NCBI GenBank assembly: GCA_900550025.1
Contig: URQP01000041.1
Location: 1-19,668, forward strand
Direction: 5' to 3'
Source: an uncultured Porphyromonadaceae bacterium
GTDB taxonomy: Bacteria > Bacteroidota > Bacteroidia > Bacteroidales > Muribaculaceae
Length of the DNA: 19,668 nucleotides
Shown: positions 6,726-15,163 of the stretch, one piece after another
Layout: each line of letters starts with the position of its first letter
How positions within the stretch are numbered: position 1 is the stretch's first letter
Notes under the pieces: generated by a model
Seen by the model: only the letters and a program-made list of their open reading frames with translations
Told to the model about the DNA's origin: nothing
The model's database searches: none
Program-made: the position numbers and the translations under genes

Positions 6726-8120
6726 TTATTTTATTTCTTCTATGCTTATTAATTCAAATTCAGGTGTCCAATCACGATAATAGAACAGATTTCCGCCGTC
6801 ATATTCCATCTCGCCCAACTGGAAATCCACCGTCTCGCTACGCACAAACTTCTTTTCGGGCGACAACTTCCCGCCCACGCCTTTATTGGAAGCAAAACGG
6901 TAGATGTCGATGCCTGTCTTATAGAAATTGCGCACGGCCTTGTCCTTTGCCACCTCAAGGATGCCGAACGACATATCGGCCGGAACCCATCCTATACCTT
7001 CATAATAGGCTTCCGCCCAATCGTGCATCCCTTCCTTTCCGGGATGAAGCATCCATCCGCTTTCCCAACGCGCCGGTATGCCCAACGCGCGGAGAAGGGT
7101 TATATATAGCGACGAAACCTGCCCGCAATCGCCATATCCGCGGTCGAGCACATAGCGGGCAAGATTGCCTATCGTGCTGTACTCCCTCGCTCCCGCCCAT
7201 GGGAAATAAGCGTCAATCCAATCATATACAAGCGACGCCTGACGCAACGGGTCAGTCTCGTTGCCCACGATTTTCCGGGCCAAAGCCCTCATCTCATCGT
7301 CAATTATAAATTGCGGCAACTCAGTGGAAGTGTATTTCTTGTAAATCTCCGACTGAACATCATACGGCTTCCTGTTCTTCATAATATATTCAGGAGAAAC
7401 GTATTTCGACGTAACGTCATACGACAATTCGTATTCAAAAACCGTGGGTTTGCCATCTGCCGCGGGCTTTTCCATATAGACAGTGTTGTGCAGGCTGTTC
7501 TGCGAATAAGTCACCTTATCCGACGATGACAACAAGCGTATGTTTGTCTGTCGGCCGTTCTCAACCGGGAACGGCCCCCATGCGCGCACCTTCTCGCCGG
7601 CCGGCACCACTCCGTCGTTGAGCGTCATCGTAATCCTAACCTTCACCCTGTATTTCCTCTCCTTGCCGCTTTCCGCATCGGTAATCGCGTTTTTTGCATA
7701 TTCAGCGTATTCCGCATCCGACTGGATTTGCTCGGCACGCCTGTCGGCAGCCAATTCCGGCACAAGACGGTCAAGATTGGAAACCGTCTTGCGGAACATA
7801 TATTCCTTGCCGTCGATTATTTTGGTCTCGATATATTTTTTCTTTATCCACTCCTCTATTTGCCCGGTAGTGGCAAACGGAAACTTATCCTGTATGGCCT
7901 TAACGCCATCCGCATACGGAATGCGGAAATCCGACCTGATGCGGTCCATAATCTCATTAAGCGAGTCTTTCTCGAAACAAGTCGCTTCCGTACTGGATTT
8001 CAACACCTCCGACGCCGCTGCAAACTCGCCGCAAGACATCATAGTCCTCACTTGTTCCGGCACTTCCGCGAAACTATTGAAAGCGGGAATCAGTCCTAAT
8101 AAAAAAATAAAACGGTTCAT
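6726..8120 (-). CDS. Exported transglutaminase-like (papain-fold) protein
   Basis: A 464-residue protein with a short Sec signal ending near SFA at residue 18. Residues about 20-150 are helical with no recognised domain. About 155-240 looks like a beta-sandwich (KYRVKVRITMTL, then WGPFPVE). The transglutaminase-core domain lies at about 275-390 with the full Cys-His-Asp triad: Cys332 in GYGDCGQVSSL, His366 in MHDWAEAYY, and Asp382 in VPADMSF. In bacteria this fold is commonly a peptidase or amidase acting on peptides, so a role in opening murein or other peptides before the NlpC/P60 step fits its place as first gene of the group, but this is inferred. It has a matching -7 box 39 nt upstream of the ATG. 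Confidence 0.9.
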   Translation of the reverse strand: MNRFIFLLGLIPAFNSFAEVPEQVRTMMSCGEFAAASEVLKSSTEATCFEKDSLNEIMDRIRSDFRIPYADGVKAIQDKFPFATTGQIEEWIKKKYIETKIIDGKEYMFRKTVSNLDRLVPELAADRRAEQIQSDAEYAEYAKNAITDAESGKERKYRVKVRITMTLNDGVVPAGEKVRAWGPFPVENGRQTNIRLLSSSDKVTYSQNSLHNTVYMEKPAADGKPTVFEYELSYDVTSKYVSPEYIMKNRKPYDVQSEIYKKYTSTELPQFIIDDEMRALARKIVGNETDPLRQASLVYDWIDAYFPWAGAREYSTIGNLARYVLDRGYGDCGQVSSLYITLLRALGIPARWESGWMLHPGKEGMHDWAEAYYEGIGWVPADMSFGILEVAKDKAVRNFYKTGIDIYRFASNKGVGGKLSPEKKFVRSETVDFQLGEMEYDGGNLFYYRDWTPEFELISIEEIK

Positions 8121-8158
8121 ATACGATATACAAAAATGATGTATTGGAAATTTGAAAA

Positions 8159-8166
8159 CAAAAATA
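8159..8166 (-). promoter_or_regulatory. Bacteroidetes -7 element for the murein peptide gene group
   Basis: Minus-strand TATTTTTG is a full TAnnTTTG match 39 nt before the start of the transglutaminase-like gene. No other full match was noticed before the later genes of the group, so it may drive all four. Confidence 0.5.
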
Positions 8167-8219
8167 ATGATAATTTGTCTACATTGCCAACTTCCACCGC
8201 ATAAATTATAAAAATTTAT

Positions 8220-8227
8220 TACATTTG
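8220..8227 (+). promoter_or_regulatory. Bacteroidetes -7 element for the winged-helix gene
   Basis: TACATTTG matches TAnnTTTG and lies 26 nt upstream of the ATG at 8253. It is divergent from the promoter at 8159-8166. Confidence 0.5.
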
Positions 8228-8252
8228 CCCCTCAAAAACCTGAATAGAATTT

Positions 8253-9297
8253 ATGAACATCCCTAATATACGGCTGATTTCACAACAACTGACAAACCCG
8301 CAGTTCTCCGATGTCCACGAGCTCGTTGCATGGATGGGGATGCTGCAGGCGCAAGACTACAAAATGATGCGCTGGGCAATAGGCATACGGCTCAAAAACC
8401 CAACGATGGAAAAATTCAGAAAAGCATACAGCACCGGAGCTGTCATAAGGACGCACTTGTTCCGCTGCACGTGGCAACTCATAGCGGCGGAAGACGTGCA
8501 TTGGATGCTTAAATTGTGCAGCGAAAAAAAACAAGCGGGCAATCAACGGATATACAGCATACCGCGGACACACGATAAGCGAAAAAGAATACGGACATAC
8601 AAACGAGCTTATCTATCGAACCCTTTCGGGACATAAATCAATGAAAAAAGACGAGCTTTCCGCCCGGCTTGTCGGGCTCGGGCTTCCCGACGACAACCAC
8701 ACGCTGTCAATCTATCTGAGAAGAGCCGAACAAGACGGCATAATTTGCAGCGGAGATTTCGACGAACGGCAAAACACATACGCGCTAATGGGCGAGCGTG
8801 TTCCAATGCCTAACAGACTCAGCAAAGAAGAATCTTTGGCCATTCTCGCGAGAAAATATTTACGCAGCCATTCACCGGCAACTTTGGAAGACTTCGCATG
8901 GTGGACAAACCTGAGCATGAAAGAATGCCGCGAAGCAATAGAGTCCATACGGAAAGAAATATTTGAGGAAAATTATGATAACTCCACCTATTATATTCAT
9001 CAAGACTGCAATACAAGCAGAAAATGCCGGAACCTGATATTGCTGCTGCCCGCCTACGACGAGTATCTGCTCGGATATAAAAGCCGGAATCACATAATAG
9101 AACACGCATTCCGCCACAAGGCATACAGCAACAACGGACTGTTTTACCCGGTAATAGCGCGCAACGGAACAATCGTAGGGAGATGGCATCCAAAAAAAGC
9201 CGCCGAATTTTTCAAGGAAGAATACGCAGCCGACATCTTCCGTCTGCTCCGGCATACAATGATTTCATCAATTCTTAACGGCTATAACATTCCATAA
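8253..9297 (+). pseudogene. Winged-helix DNA-binding protein of the YcaQ/AlkZ group (HTH_42), frameshifted
   Basis: Two frames together encode one protein of about 348 residues. The first (8253 to about 8553) has the family start IPNIRL, then MGMLQAQDYKMMRWAIGIR and the RTHLFRCTWQLIAAEDVHW block. The second continues from about 8551 as YTAYRGHTISEKEYGH through ICSGDF, LRSHSPATLEDFAWWT and LLPAYDEYLLGYKSRN to the stop at 9297. The family includes DNA glycosylases acting on bulky lesions and crosslinks; the Q-A-Q-D at residues 32-35 is where their active-site motif lies. The break is explained by loss of one TA unit: ATATAC at about 8550-8555 where ATATATAC would restore the frame. As given, translation ends at 8636. 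An ATG at 8641 could restart the second half, but that piece lacks the catalytic motif. It is a recent pseudogene or a sequence error. Confidence 0.85.
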
Positions 9298-9349
9298 AAA
9301 CCGTTGCAATTTTTAAGGCGCAAAAATTCACGGTTTGGCATTTGTTGAG

Positions 9350-9357
9350 TAATTTTG
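9350..9357 (+). promoter_or_regulatory. Bacteroidetes -7 element for the fumarase gene
   Basis: TAATTTTG matches TAnnTTTG, 39 nt before the ATG at 9397. It sits inside AGTAATTTTGCG (9348-9359), a 12-mer also found upstream of pta at 14113-14124. An upstream in-frame TTG at 9355 overlaps this box and so is not the start. Confidence 0.6.
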
Positions 9358-9396
9358 CGGAAACGAAAAACTGAAAACAACATAAATTACGTAATT

Positions 9397-11040
9397 ATGG
9401 CAACACCAGAATTCAAGTACCGTCCTATGTTCCAAAGAGGGAAAGACGATACGGAGTACTATCTGCTTACGAAAGACTATGTTTCGGTAAGCGAGTTTGA
9501 AGGTCATCCGATTCTCAAGGTAGAAAAAGAAGGACTTACGGCAATGGCTAATGCGGCGTTCCACGACGTGTCGTTCATGCTCCGCCGTTCCCACAACGAA
9601 CAAGTGGCAAAAATACTCCATGACCCGGAAGCAAGCGAAAACGACAAATATGTGGCTCTCACATTCCTGCGCAACGCCGAAGTGGCAGCCAAGGGAGTGC
9701 TTCCGTTCTGTCAGGATACCGGTACTGCCATAATCCACGGCGAAAAAGGCCAGCAAGTATGGACAGGCTATTGCGACGAGGAGGCATTGTCGTTAGGCGT
9801 ATTCAAGACCTATACGGAAAACAACCTCCGCTATTCGCAAAACGCACCGCTGTCGATGTACGAGGAAGTAAACACAAAATGCAACCTTCCGGCACAAATC
9901 GACATCGAGGCGACAGAAGGTATGGAATACGAGTTCCTCTGCGTCACCAAAGGCGGCGGCTCGGCAAACAAGACATATCTCTATCAGGAAACTAAAGCCA
10001 TCCTGAATCCGGGCACATTGGTGCCGTTCCTTGTGGAAAAAATGAAGACACTCGGCACAGCCGCATGCCCTCCATACCATATAGCATTCGTAATCGGCGG
10101 CACATCGGCAGAAAAGAACCTGCTGACAGTGAAACTCGCCTCCACACACTTCTACGACACACTGCCGACCACAGGCGACGAGACAGGCCGCGCGTTCCGC
10201 GACATAGAATTGGAAAAGAAAGTGTTGGAAGAGGCCCACAACATCGGTTTGGGCGCACAATTCGGAGGTAAATACTATGCCCACGACGTGCGCATCATCC
10301 GCTTGCCGCGCCACGGCGCATCGTGTCCGGTAGGTTTGGGAGTATCGTGCTCGGCCGACCGCAACATCCGTTGCAAAATCAACAAAGACGGTATCTGGAT
10401 TGAGAAACTCGACAGCAATCCCGGCGAACTAATCCCAGAAGAATTGAGAAATGCAGGTGAAGGCAATGCCGTAAAAATCAATCTCGATCAGCCGATGAGC
10501 GAAATATTGAAAGAGTTGACAAAATATCCGGTATCGACACGTCTTTCGCTTTCCGGCACAATCATAGTGGCACGCGACATCGCGCACGCAAAATTGAAAG
10601 AGCGCATCGACCGCGGCGAAGACCTTCCTGAATACTTCAAGAACCACCCGGTTTATTACGCAGGGCCCGCAAAAACTCCTGCCGGAATGGCGTGCGGCTC
10701 TATGGGCCCGACAACGGCAGGACGCATGGACCCGTATGTCGACCTGTTCCAAAGCCACGGCGGAAGCATGGTGATGCTTGCTAAAGGCAACCGCTCGCAG
10801 CAAGTAACCGATGCCTGCAAGAAGCACGGCGGCTTCTATCTCGGAAGCATCGGCGGGCCGGCTGCAATCCTTGCGCAGAACAACATCAAGAGCATCGAGT
10901 GCGTAGAATATCCTGAACTCGGAATGGAGGCCATCTGGAAAATCCACGTAGAGGATTTCCCGGCATTCATCCTTGTAGACGACAAGGGCAACGATTTCTT
11001 CAAGCAAATCAAGCCCCGCTGCGCCGGATGCGGTAAATAA
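9397..11040 (+). CDS. Class I (iron-sulfur) fumarate hydratase
   Basis: A 547-residue cytoplasmic enzyme that interconverts fumarate and malate; in Bacteroidales it runs mainly malate to fumarate in the reductive branch leading to succinate and propionate. The N-terminal alpha region contains PFCQDTGT (Cys105), [14 protein letters not shown] (Cys224) and VSCSADR (Cys318), the three ligands expected for the labile [4Fe-4S] cluster. The C-terminal beta region has [22 protein letters not shown] and the GGPAA loop. The length matches single-chain class I enzymes, not the two-subunit form. I chose the ATG at 9397 ([12 protein letters not shown]) because upstream codons run through the promoter. 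It ends in a Cys-rich tail (RCAGCGK). It appears monocistronic, bounded by its own promoter and a strong terminator. Confidence 0.96.
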   Translation: MATPEFKYRPMFQRGKDDTEYYLLTKDYVSVSEFEGHPILKVEKEGLTAMANAAFHDVSFMLRRSHNEQVAKILHDPEASENDKYVALTFLRNAEVAAKGVLPFCQDTGTAIIHGEKGQQVWTGYCDEEALSLGVFKTYTENNLRYSQNAPLSMYEEVNTKCNLPAQIDIEATEGMEYEFLCVTKGGGSANKTYLYQETKAILNPGTLVPFLVEKMKTLGTAACPPYHIAFVIGGTSAEKNLLTVKLASTHFYDTLPTTGDETGRAFRDIELEKKVLEEAHNIGLGAQFGGKYYAHDVRIIRLPRHGASCPVGLGVSCSADRNIRCKINKDGIWIEKLDSNPGELIPEELRNAGEGNAVKINLDQPMSEILKELTKYPVSTRLSLSGTIIVARDIAHAKLKERIDRGEDLPEYFKNHPVYYAGPAKTPAGMACGSMGPTTAGRMDPYVDLFQSHGGSMVMLAKGNRSQQVTDACKKHGGFYLGSIGGPAAILAQNNIKSIECVEYPELGMEAIWKIHVEDFPAFILVDDKGNDFFKQIKPRCAGCGK

Positions 11041-11063
11041 ACGTCTGCGCTCCAATAACAAAT

Positions 11064-11109
11064 AAAGCCGTATGGAAAAGCGCCTCAACGCACTGCCATA
11101 CGGCTTTTT
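11064..11109 (+). terminator. Rho-independent terminator of the fumarase gene
   Basis: A perfect 12-bp stem (11064-11075 with 11096-11107) with a 20-base loop that itself contains a small GCG/CGC pairing, ending in five T (11105-11109). Confidence 0.85.
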
Positions 11110-11420
11110 CATATATTGCAAACCGGCAACATAAAACAGTAATGGCGTCCATTACTTCGCAGTTCTGAACGCCATAATCGGATACGAAAAAGTTATTTTT
11201 ATTTTTACTGAACTACCAGCTCATCTATCTTTAATTACCCTTTTTGTTTTTGAAGTCATTTATATGACTACGACATACTGTTTAGGTTTAATCAGCACAC
11301 CGGCACTTAACTTATATTAACACAACTCGCAAAAAGATTGACTCTGTATGGATAATCCGATGTAATAATATCTTAACAAAGTTTTCAATTAAAGCATTTT
11401 TTATACACCAACATTACATT
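11110..11420. other. Non-coding gap between fumarase and the metallophosphoesterase gene
   Basis: About 310 AT-rich bases with no supportable gene. Small structures seen: a 7-bp hairpin with a three-base loop at 11139-11155, a competing 7-bp pairing of 11142-11148 with 11169-11175, and a 6-bp hairpin at 11254-11269. All lie upstream of the promoter at 11421, so they are not in the downstream gene's leader. No riboswitch or tRNA was recognised. Confidence 0.5.
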
Positions 11421-11428
11421 TATCTTTG
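11421..11428 (+). promoter_or_regulatory. Bacteroidetes -7 element for the metallophosphoesterase gene
   Basis: TATCTTTG is a full TAnnTTTG match, 33 nt upstream of the ATG at 11462. Confidence 0.6.
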
Positions 11429-11461
11429 TACCATTAAACAATAAAAACCTGACATTTCATT

Positions 11462-13306
11462 ATGAATACTAAAACAATAATCAAAAGCCTTTCGATAGCG
11501 GCACTTCTGCTATGTTCGCAAAACATGCAAGCGTTGAAGTTCTCCCTAATCAGCGACACACACGTAGTTCCGGGAAACGTCAACGAACAGCAACTCAAAA
11601 ATGCAATAGCGGAAATCAACGGCAATGATTCCGAATTCGTGATACTTTCCGGCGACTTGTCGAACGAAGGCAGCGACGAACAACTCTACAATATAAAATC
11701 CATACTCGACGGACTGACGAAACCTATCTATGTAATTCCCGGCAACCACGAGAACAACTGGTCGCAAAGCGCGACAAAAACATTCATCGACATATGGGAC
11801 AACGACCGATTCGTCTTTGAAAAAGACAGCCTTATATTTATAGGAATCAACTGCGGCCCATATATGAAAATGGGCGACGGCCACATAAAACAGGAAGATC
11901 TGATATGGCTCGACAAGGAGCTGACGAACCGCTGCACACCGGGCAAGCGGGTAGTTTCAATCAACCACTACCCCATCAAAGACGACCTCGACAATTGGCA
12001 GGAATACATCAAGATTCTCCAAAAATATCCGGTAATTGTACACATCTGCGGCCACTACCACACTTATGACAAATATAAAGGCGGCGACATCGACGCCGTG
12101 ATTTGCAGGGCACTGGATATGACAAGAGTGAACGACGGATACGGATACACGAATTTCGACATCACGACGGATTCCATCTTTCTCTACGACAAAGCCATCG
12201 GCAAAAAGCAAGTGCTGAAATATGCCTTTCCTGCAAATGCCAAGCATCCGGAATATAAAGAAATAGCAACCGAAAAATTTGCTGTCCCGCAGAATGTGAA
12301 GATTGAAAAAGTGTTTCAGGACAGCGCGTCGATTTTCACACGTGTGGCCATCGACTCGAAACGAATTTATTTCGGGAATTCGCTCGGCGAGGTAAAGGCA
12401 ATTGACAAGAACACCGGCAAACAGTTATGGAAATTCGAGACAAAAGCCTCGCTGTTCTCACGCCCGGCACTCACCTCGAAGTACATTATTATCCCTACAT
12501 CTGACAAACGTATCATTTGGGCAGACAAAGAAACCGGACGGATAATCCGCGAAAACGACTCAAAAGGCCCGTACGTGGCCGACGGCGTAGTCAAAGGAGA
12601 CCGCCTATATCAAGGAGGGTACAAGAAATTCGAATGCTGGAACACCAATACAGGCAATATGATATGGCGCAATGAAGATTTCAGCAACTATTGCCAAGCA
12701 GCGCCGGTAATCGACGGCAACGATGTGATATTCGGCGCATGGGATACCTACCTGCGCTGTCTCGACCGTAAGACCGGCAAACTGAAATGGAAATGGAACA
12801 ATGGGAAAAACGCAAATATGCTCGGCCCGGGAAACTGCGTACCAGTCGTAACAAAGGACCGCGTATTTGTAGTTGCTCCCGACCGCTATATGACCGTGCT
12901 CGACCGCAAAACCGGAAAAGAGATATGGCGTTCCAACTTCGACGGCAAATATAAAGTACGCGAAAGTCTCGGCTCATCGCCCGACAAGAAATATGTCTAT
13001 GCCAAGACTATGGACGGACAGTTGGTAGCTGTGAACACCGAAAGCGACACTCCCGCCGTGGATTTCGTGGTCGATGCAGGATTCGGCTATGAGCACACCC
13101 CATGCATAATCGTCGAAAAGAACGGAATAATCTTTATGGGCTCCCGCAAAGGCGTGTTGGCAGCCATCGACGCAAAAACATTCCAATTGCTATGGCGCTA
13201 TCAACTCGGAAGCTCCGCCCTCAACGGATTCGAAATCGGGAAAGACGGCAGCGTCTATGCCTCGCTGATAGAAGGCTCGATATGGAAAATAACACCCAAA
13301 AAGTAA
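11462..13306 (+). CDS. Exported calcineurin-like metallophosphoesterase fused to a PQQ-type beta-propeller
   Basis: A 614-residue protein with a Sec signal ending near MQA (residue 24). The calcineurin-type phosphoesterase domain (about 25-255) shows all metal-site motifs in order: SDTH (Asp32, His34), SGDLSNEG (Asp65), GNHE (Asn95, His96), NHYP (His169) and GHYH (His198, His200). From about 285 to the end are repeated PQQ-like propeller blades, each with a strand such as VKAIDKNTGKQLWKFET, CLDRKTGKLKWKW or VLDRKTGKEIWRS. The propeller more likely binds a partner or polymer than a PQQ cofactor, as no dehydrogenase residues are seen. It would hydrolyse a phosphoester outside the cytoplasm; the substrate is unknown. 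The DUF4250 gene follows after four bases. Confidence 0.93.
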   Translation: MNTKTIIKSLSIAALLLCSQNMQALKFSLISDTHVVPGNVNEQQLKNAIAEINGNDSEFVILSGDLSNEGSDEQLYNIKSILDGLTKPIYVIPGNHENNWSQSATKTFIDIWDNDRFVFEKDSLIFIGINCGPYMKMGDGHIKQEDLIWLDKELTNRCTPGKRVVSINHYPIKDDLDNWQEYIKILQKYPVIVHICGHYHTYDKYKGGDIDAVICRALDMTRVNDGYGYTNFDITTDSIFLYDKAIGKKQVLKYAFPANAKHPEYKEIATEKFAVPQNVKIEKVFQDSASIFTRVAIDSKRIYFGNSLGEVKAIDKNTGKQLWKFETKASLFSRPALTSKYIIIPTSDKRIIWADKETGRIIRENDSKGPYVADGVVKGDRLYQGGYKKFECWNTNTGNMIWRNEDFSNYCQAAPVIDGNDVIFGAWDTYLRCLDRKTGKLKWKWNNGKNANMLGPGNCVPVVTKDRVFVVAPDRYMTVLDRKTGKEIWRSNFDGKYKVRESLGSSPDKKYVYAKTMDGQLVAVNTESDTPAVDFVVDAGFGYEHTPCIIVEKNGIIFMGSRKGVLAAIDAKTFQLLWRYQLGSSALNGFEIGKDGSVYASLIEGSIWKITPKK

Positions 13307-13310
13307 CTTT

Positions 13311-13487
13311 ATGGAACTGCCGCAAGACCCGATAATACTATTAGGCATACTCAACACCAAGCTGCGCGACTACTACCGCAGCTTGGATGCTTTATGCGAG
13401 GATATGCACATCGACAAAACCGACATCCTCAAACGGATGAAGGATGCCGGTTTCGAATACAGTCCTGAAAACAATAAATTCTGGTAA
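13311..13487 (+). CDS. DUF4250 small protein
   Basis: A 58-residue protein starting MELPQDPIILLGILNTKL, followed by RDYYRSLDALCEDM and ending FEYSPENNKFW. This is the whole-length pattern of DUF4250: LPxDPxxLLxxxNTKLRDxYxSLxxLCxDM, then a helix-turn-helix-like Lys-rich part and a Y/F-x-Y end. The family is widespread in anaerobic Firmicutes and Bacteroidetes and has no established function. It is cytoplasmic, with no signal or membrane segment. It begins four bases after the metallophosphoesterase stop, so it is probably cotranscribed. The gene is short enough to be missed by length-filtered gene finding. Family assignment is from memory of the consensus and is fairly sure. Confidence 0.85.
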   Translation: MELPQDPIILLGILNTKLRDYYRSLDALCEDMHIDKTDILKRMKDAGFEYSPENNKFW

Positions 13488-13499
13488 GAATTCCGACAA

Positions 13500-13883
13500 T
13501 CACCAGCAGCCTAAAAGCCGCTGCAATGTCTCAATCTGATAATTCCATAAGTCTTTCGACTCTTCCAGCTCGTCCGCCTCGGCAAAATCGGTGACGGTAA
13601 GTATGGTATTGTCGGTAAATTCCGAAGTAGTAATCTTCAATTCAAAAAAATTTTTATCGGTATCCTCTTTCCAATGATAACGTATGTATTTGTCAGTGCG
13701 GACACCGACAATAGCGACAGCCTGCTCCACTCCATTCCAATCAAGCACCATTTCCTTACCATTTTGCTTCACATCGTCGGCAAACCATTCTTTCAGACCA
13801 TTAGCAGTAGCTATATACGACCAAAGCAATTGCACCGGCGTACTCTTCATATCGTATTCTAACTGGAATTTCTCCTTAGCCAT
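13500..13883 (-). CDS. START-like (SRPBCC/AHA1-type) domain protein
   Basis: A 127-residue single-domain protein. The pattern EKFQLEYDMKSTPVQLLWSYIATANGLKEWFADDV followed by alternating strands and a C-terminal helix (DLWNYQIETLQRLLGCW) is that of AHA1/START-like helix-grip proteins, which hold a hydrophobic ligand or bind a partner. The W-F-A-D-D after the second helix is the usual signature of the bacterial AHA1-like group. No enzymatic residues are seen and no ligand can be named. It is a common stand-alone gene in Bacteroidetes. It converges with the DUF4250 gene, the stop codons being 12 nt apart, with no good terminator between them. Its own promoter was not clear; a 7-of-8 match exists near 13944-13951. 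Confidence 0.85.
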   Translation of the reverse strand: MAKEKFQLEYDMKSTPVQLLWSYIATANGLKEWFADDVKQNGKEMVLDWNGVEQAVAIVGVRTDKYIRYHWKEDTDKNFFELKITTSEFTDNTILTVTDFAEADELEESKDLWNYQIETLQRLLGCW

Positions 13884-14114
13884 AACGTTATCCTTGTTTG
13901 TAAATTTTCAGTGCGCTAAATAAGTACATAGTTCATAAACCAACAAATATTTACAGTATTTTTTATCTACCGACAAAGAAATAGTTAAGCAATACGCTTC
14001 CATTACACAACATCACGGCAATCCGGAACGGAATCTACGATTCTTTTGCATTTTTTTAATAATATTCACCAGCAATTAAACGAAGAAAAACACCACACTA
14101 CACAATTATTATAG

Positions 14115-14122
14115 TAATTTTG
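14115..14122 (+). promoter_or_regulatory. Bacteroidetes -7 element for pta-ackA
   Basis: TAATTTTG matches TAnnTTTG, 24 nt before the ATG of pta. The surrounding AGTAATTTTGCG (14113-14124) is identical to the fumarase promoter core. The rest of the 13884-14145 gap is AT-rich and holds nothing else I can support. Confidence 0.6.
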
Positions 14123-14145
14123 CGACAGTAAAAAAACTATCAACT

Positions 14146-15159
14146 ATGGCTTTATTTGACAGGCTGACGAAAACAGCACAAGAAAACAAACAGAGAATAG
14201 TCCTCGCTGAGGGAACGGAACCAAGAACACTGACAGCCGCCGATATGATAATACGCGACGGCATAGCCGACATCATCCTTTTAGGCAAGCCGGAAGAAGT
14301 AAAAGCCAAGGCTGCCGAACTATCATTATCCAATATCGGAAAGGCAACGATTATCGACCCGACCGATACCGCATTCACAGAAAAATATGCGCAACTGTTC
14401 TACGAGCTACGCAAATCGAAAGGCATAACCATAGAAGATGCGCGCAAGACTGTACTTAACCCGCTCTATCTCGGATGCCTCCTGATTAAAAACGGTGATG
14501 CCGACGGCCAAGTGTCGGGCGCATTACACACTACCGGCGACGTGCTACGCGCGGCTTTCCAAGTAATCAAGCCGAAGAAAGGCATAAGCGTGGTTTCCGG
14601 AGCATTCCTTATGATGCTTCCAGAAGGCTCTCCTTACGGAACCGACAACATATTGGTATTTGCCGATTGCGCCGTAGTGCCGAATCCTACAGCACCGGAA
14701 CTGGCTCAAATAGCCGTATCAGCTGCAGAAACAGCAAAATACCTTGCCGGCATCGACCCACGAGTGGCAATTCTGAGCTTCTCCACAAAAGGAAGCGCAA
14801 AGCACGAAATGGTCGACAAAGTAATCGAGGCAACAAAGATTGCGCACGAGATGGATCCGACAATAAAACTCGACGGAGAGTTGCAGGCAGACGCAGCCAT
14901 CGTACCGTCGGTAGGCAAAAGCAAAGCCCCGAACAGCGAAATAGCCGGAACAGCCAACGTATTGGTATTCCCGTCGCTCGAAGTCGGCAATATCTGTTAT
15001 AAATTAGTGCAACGCCTTGGCGGAGTACAAGCAGTAGGACCGTTCCTGCAAGGATTGGCAAAGCCTGTCAACGATCTTTCTCGCGGATGCAGCGCAGAAG
15101 ACATTTACAAGACAATCATAGTAACCTGCAACCAAAGCATTAGTGCAAAACAAGAATAA
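14146..15159 (+). CDS. pta: Phosphate acetyltransferase
   Basis: A 337-residue short-form Pta that exchanges CoA for phosphate on acetyl-CoA to give acetyl phosphate in the cytoplasm. It has the single catalytic PTA domain and lacks the N-terminal DRTGG/AAA part of the long E. coli form. Recognisable segments include IVLAEGTEPRTL near the start, the DGQVSGALHTTGDVLRAA active-site loop, LVFADCAVVPNPTAPELAQIA, SFSTKGSAKHEMVDKV and the C-terminal GPFLQGLAKPVNDLSRG, all characteristic. The ATG at 14146 is the natural start and is preceded by a good -7 box. The ackA start follows the stop by four bases, so both are one operon for acetate and ATP formation. Confidence 0.97.
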   Translation: MALFDRLTKTAQENKQRIVLAEGTEPRTLTAADMIIRDGIADIILLGKPEEVKAKAAELSLSNIGKATIIDPTDTAFTEKYAQLFYELRKSKGITIEDARKTVLNPLYLGCLLIKNGDADGQVSGALHTTGDVLRAAFQVIKPKKGISVVSGAFLMMLPEGSPYGTDNILVFADCAVVPNPTAPELAQIAVSAAETAKYLAGIDPRVAILSFSTKGSAKHEMVDKVIEATKIAHEMDPTIKLDGELQADAAIVPSVGKSKAPNSEIAGTANVLVFPSLEVGNICYKLVQRLGGVQAVGPFLQGLAKPVNDLSRGCSAEDIYKTIIVTCNQSISAKQE

Positions 15160-15163
15160 GACA

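Noticed and set aside
8641..9297. Stand-alone 218-residue gene starting at the ATG at 8641
   Set aside because: Conserved sequence of the same family continues in frame upstream of this ATG and joins the first fragment, so it is the second half of a broken gene.
9355..9396. Longer fumarase start at a TTG
   Set aside because: The TTG lies inside the TAATTTTG promoter box, so the transcript would begin after it; the ATG at 9397 fits the family.
11139..11175. Two competing short hairpins as a possible riboswitch or attenuator
   Set aside because: They lie well upstream of the probable transcription start of the next gene and just past a strong terminator, so they are probably in neither mRNA; the stems are only 7 bp.
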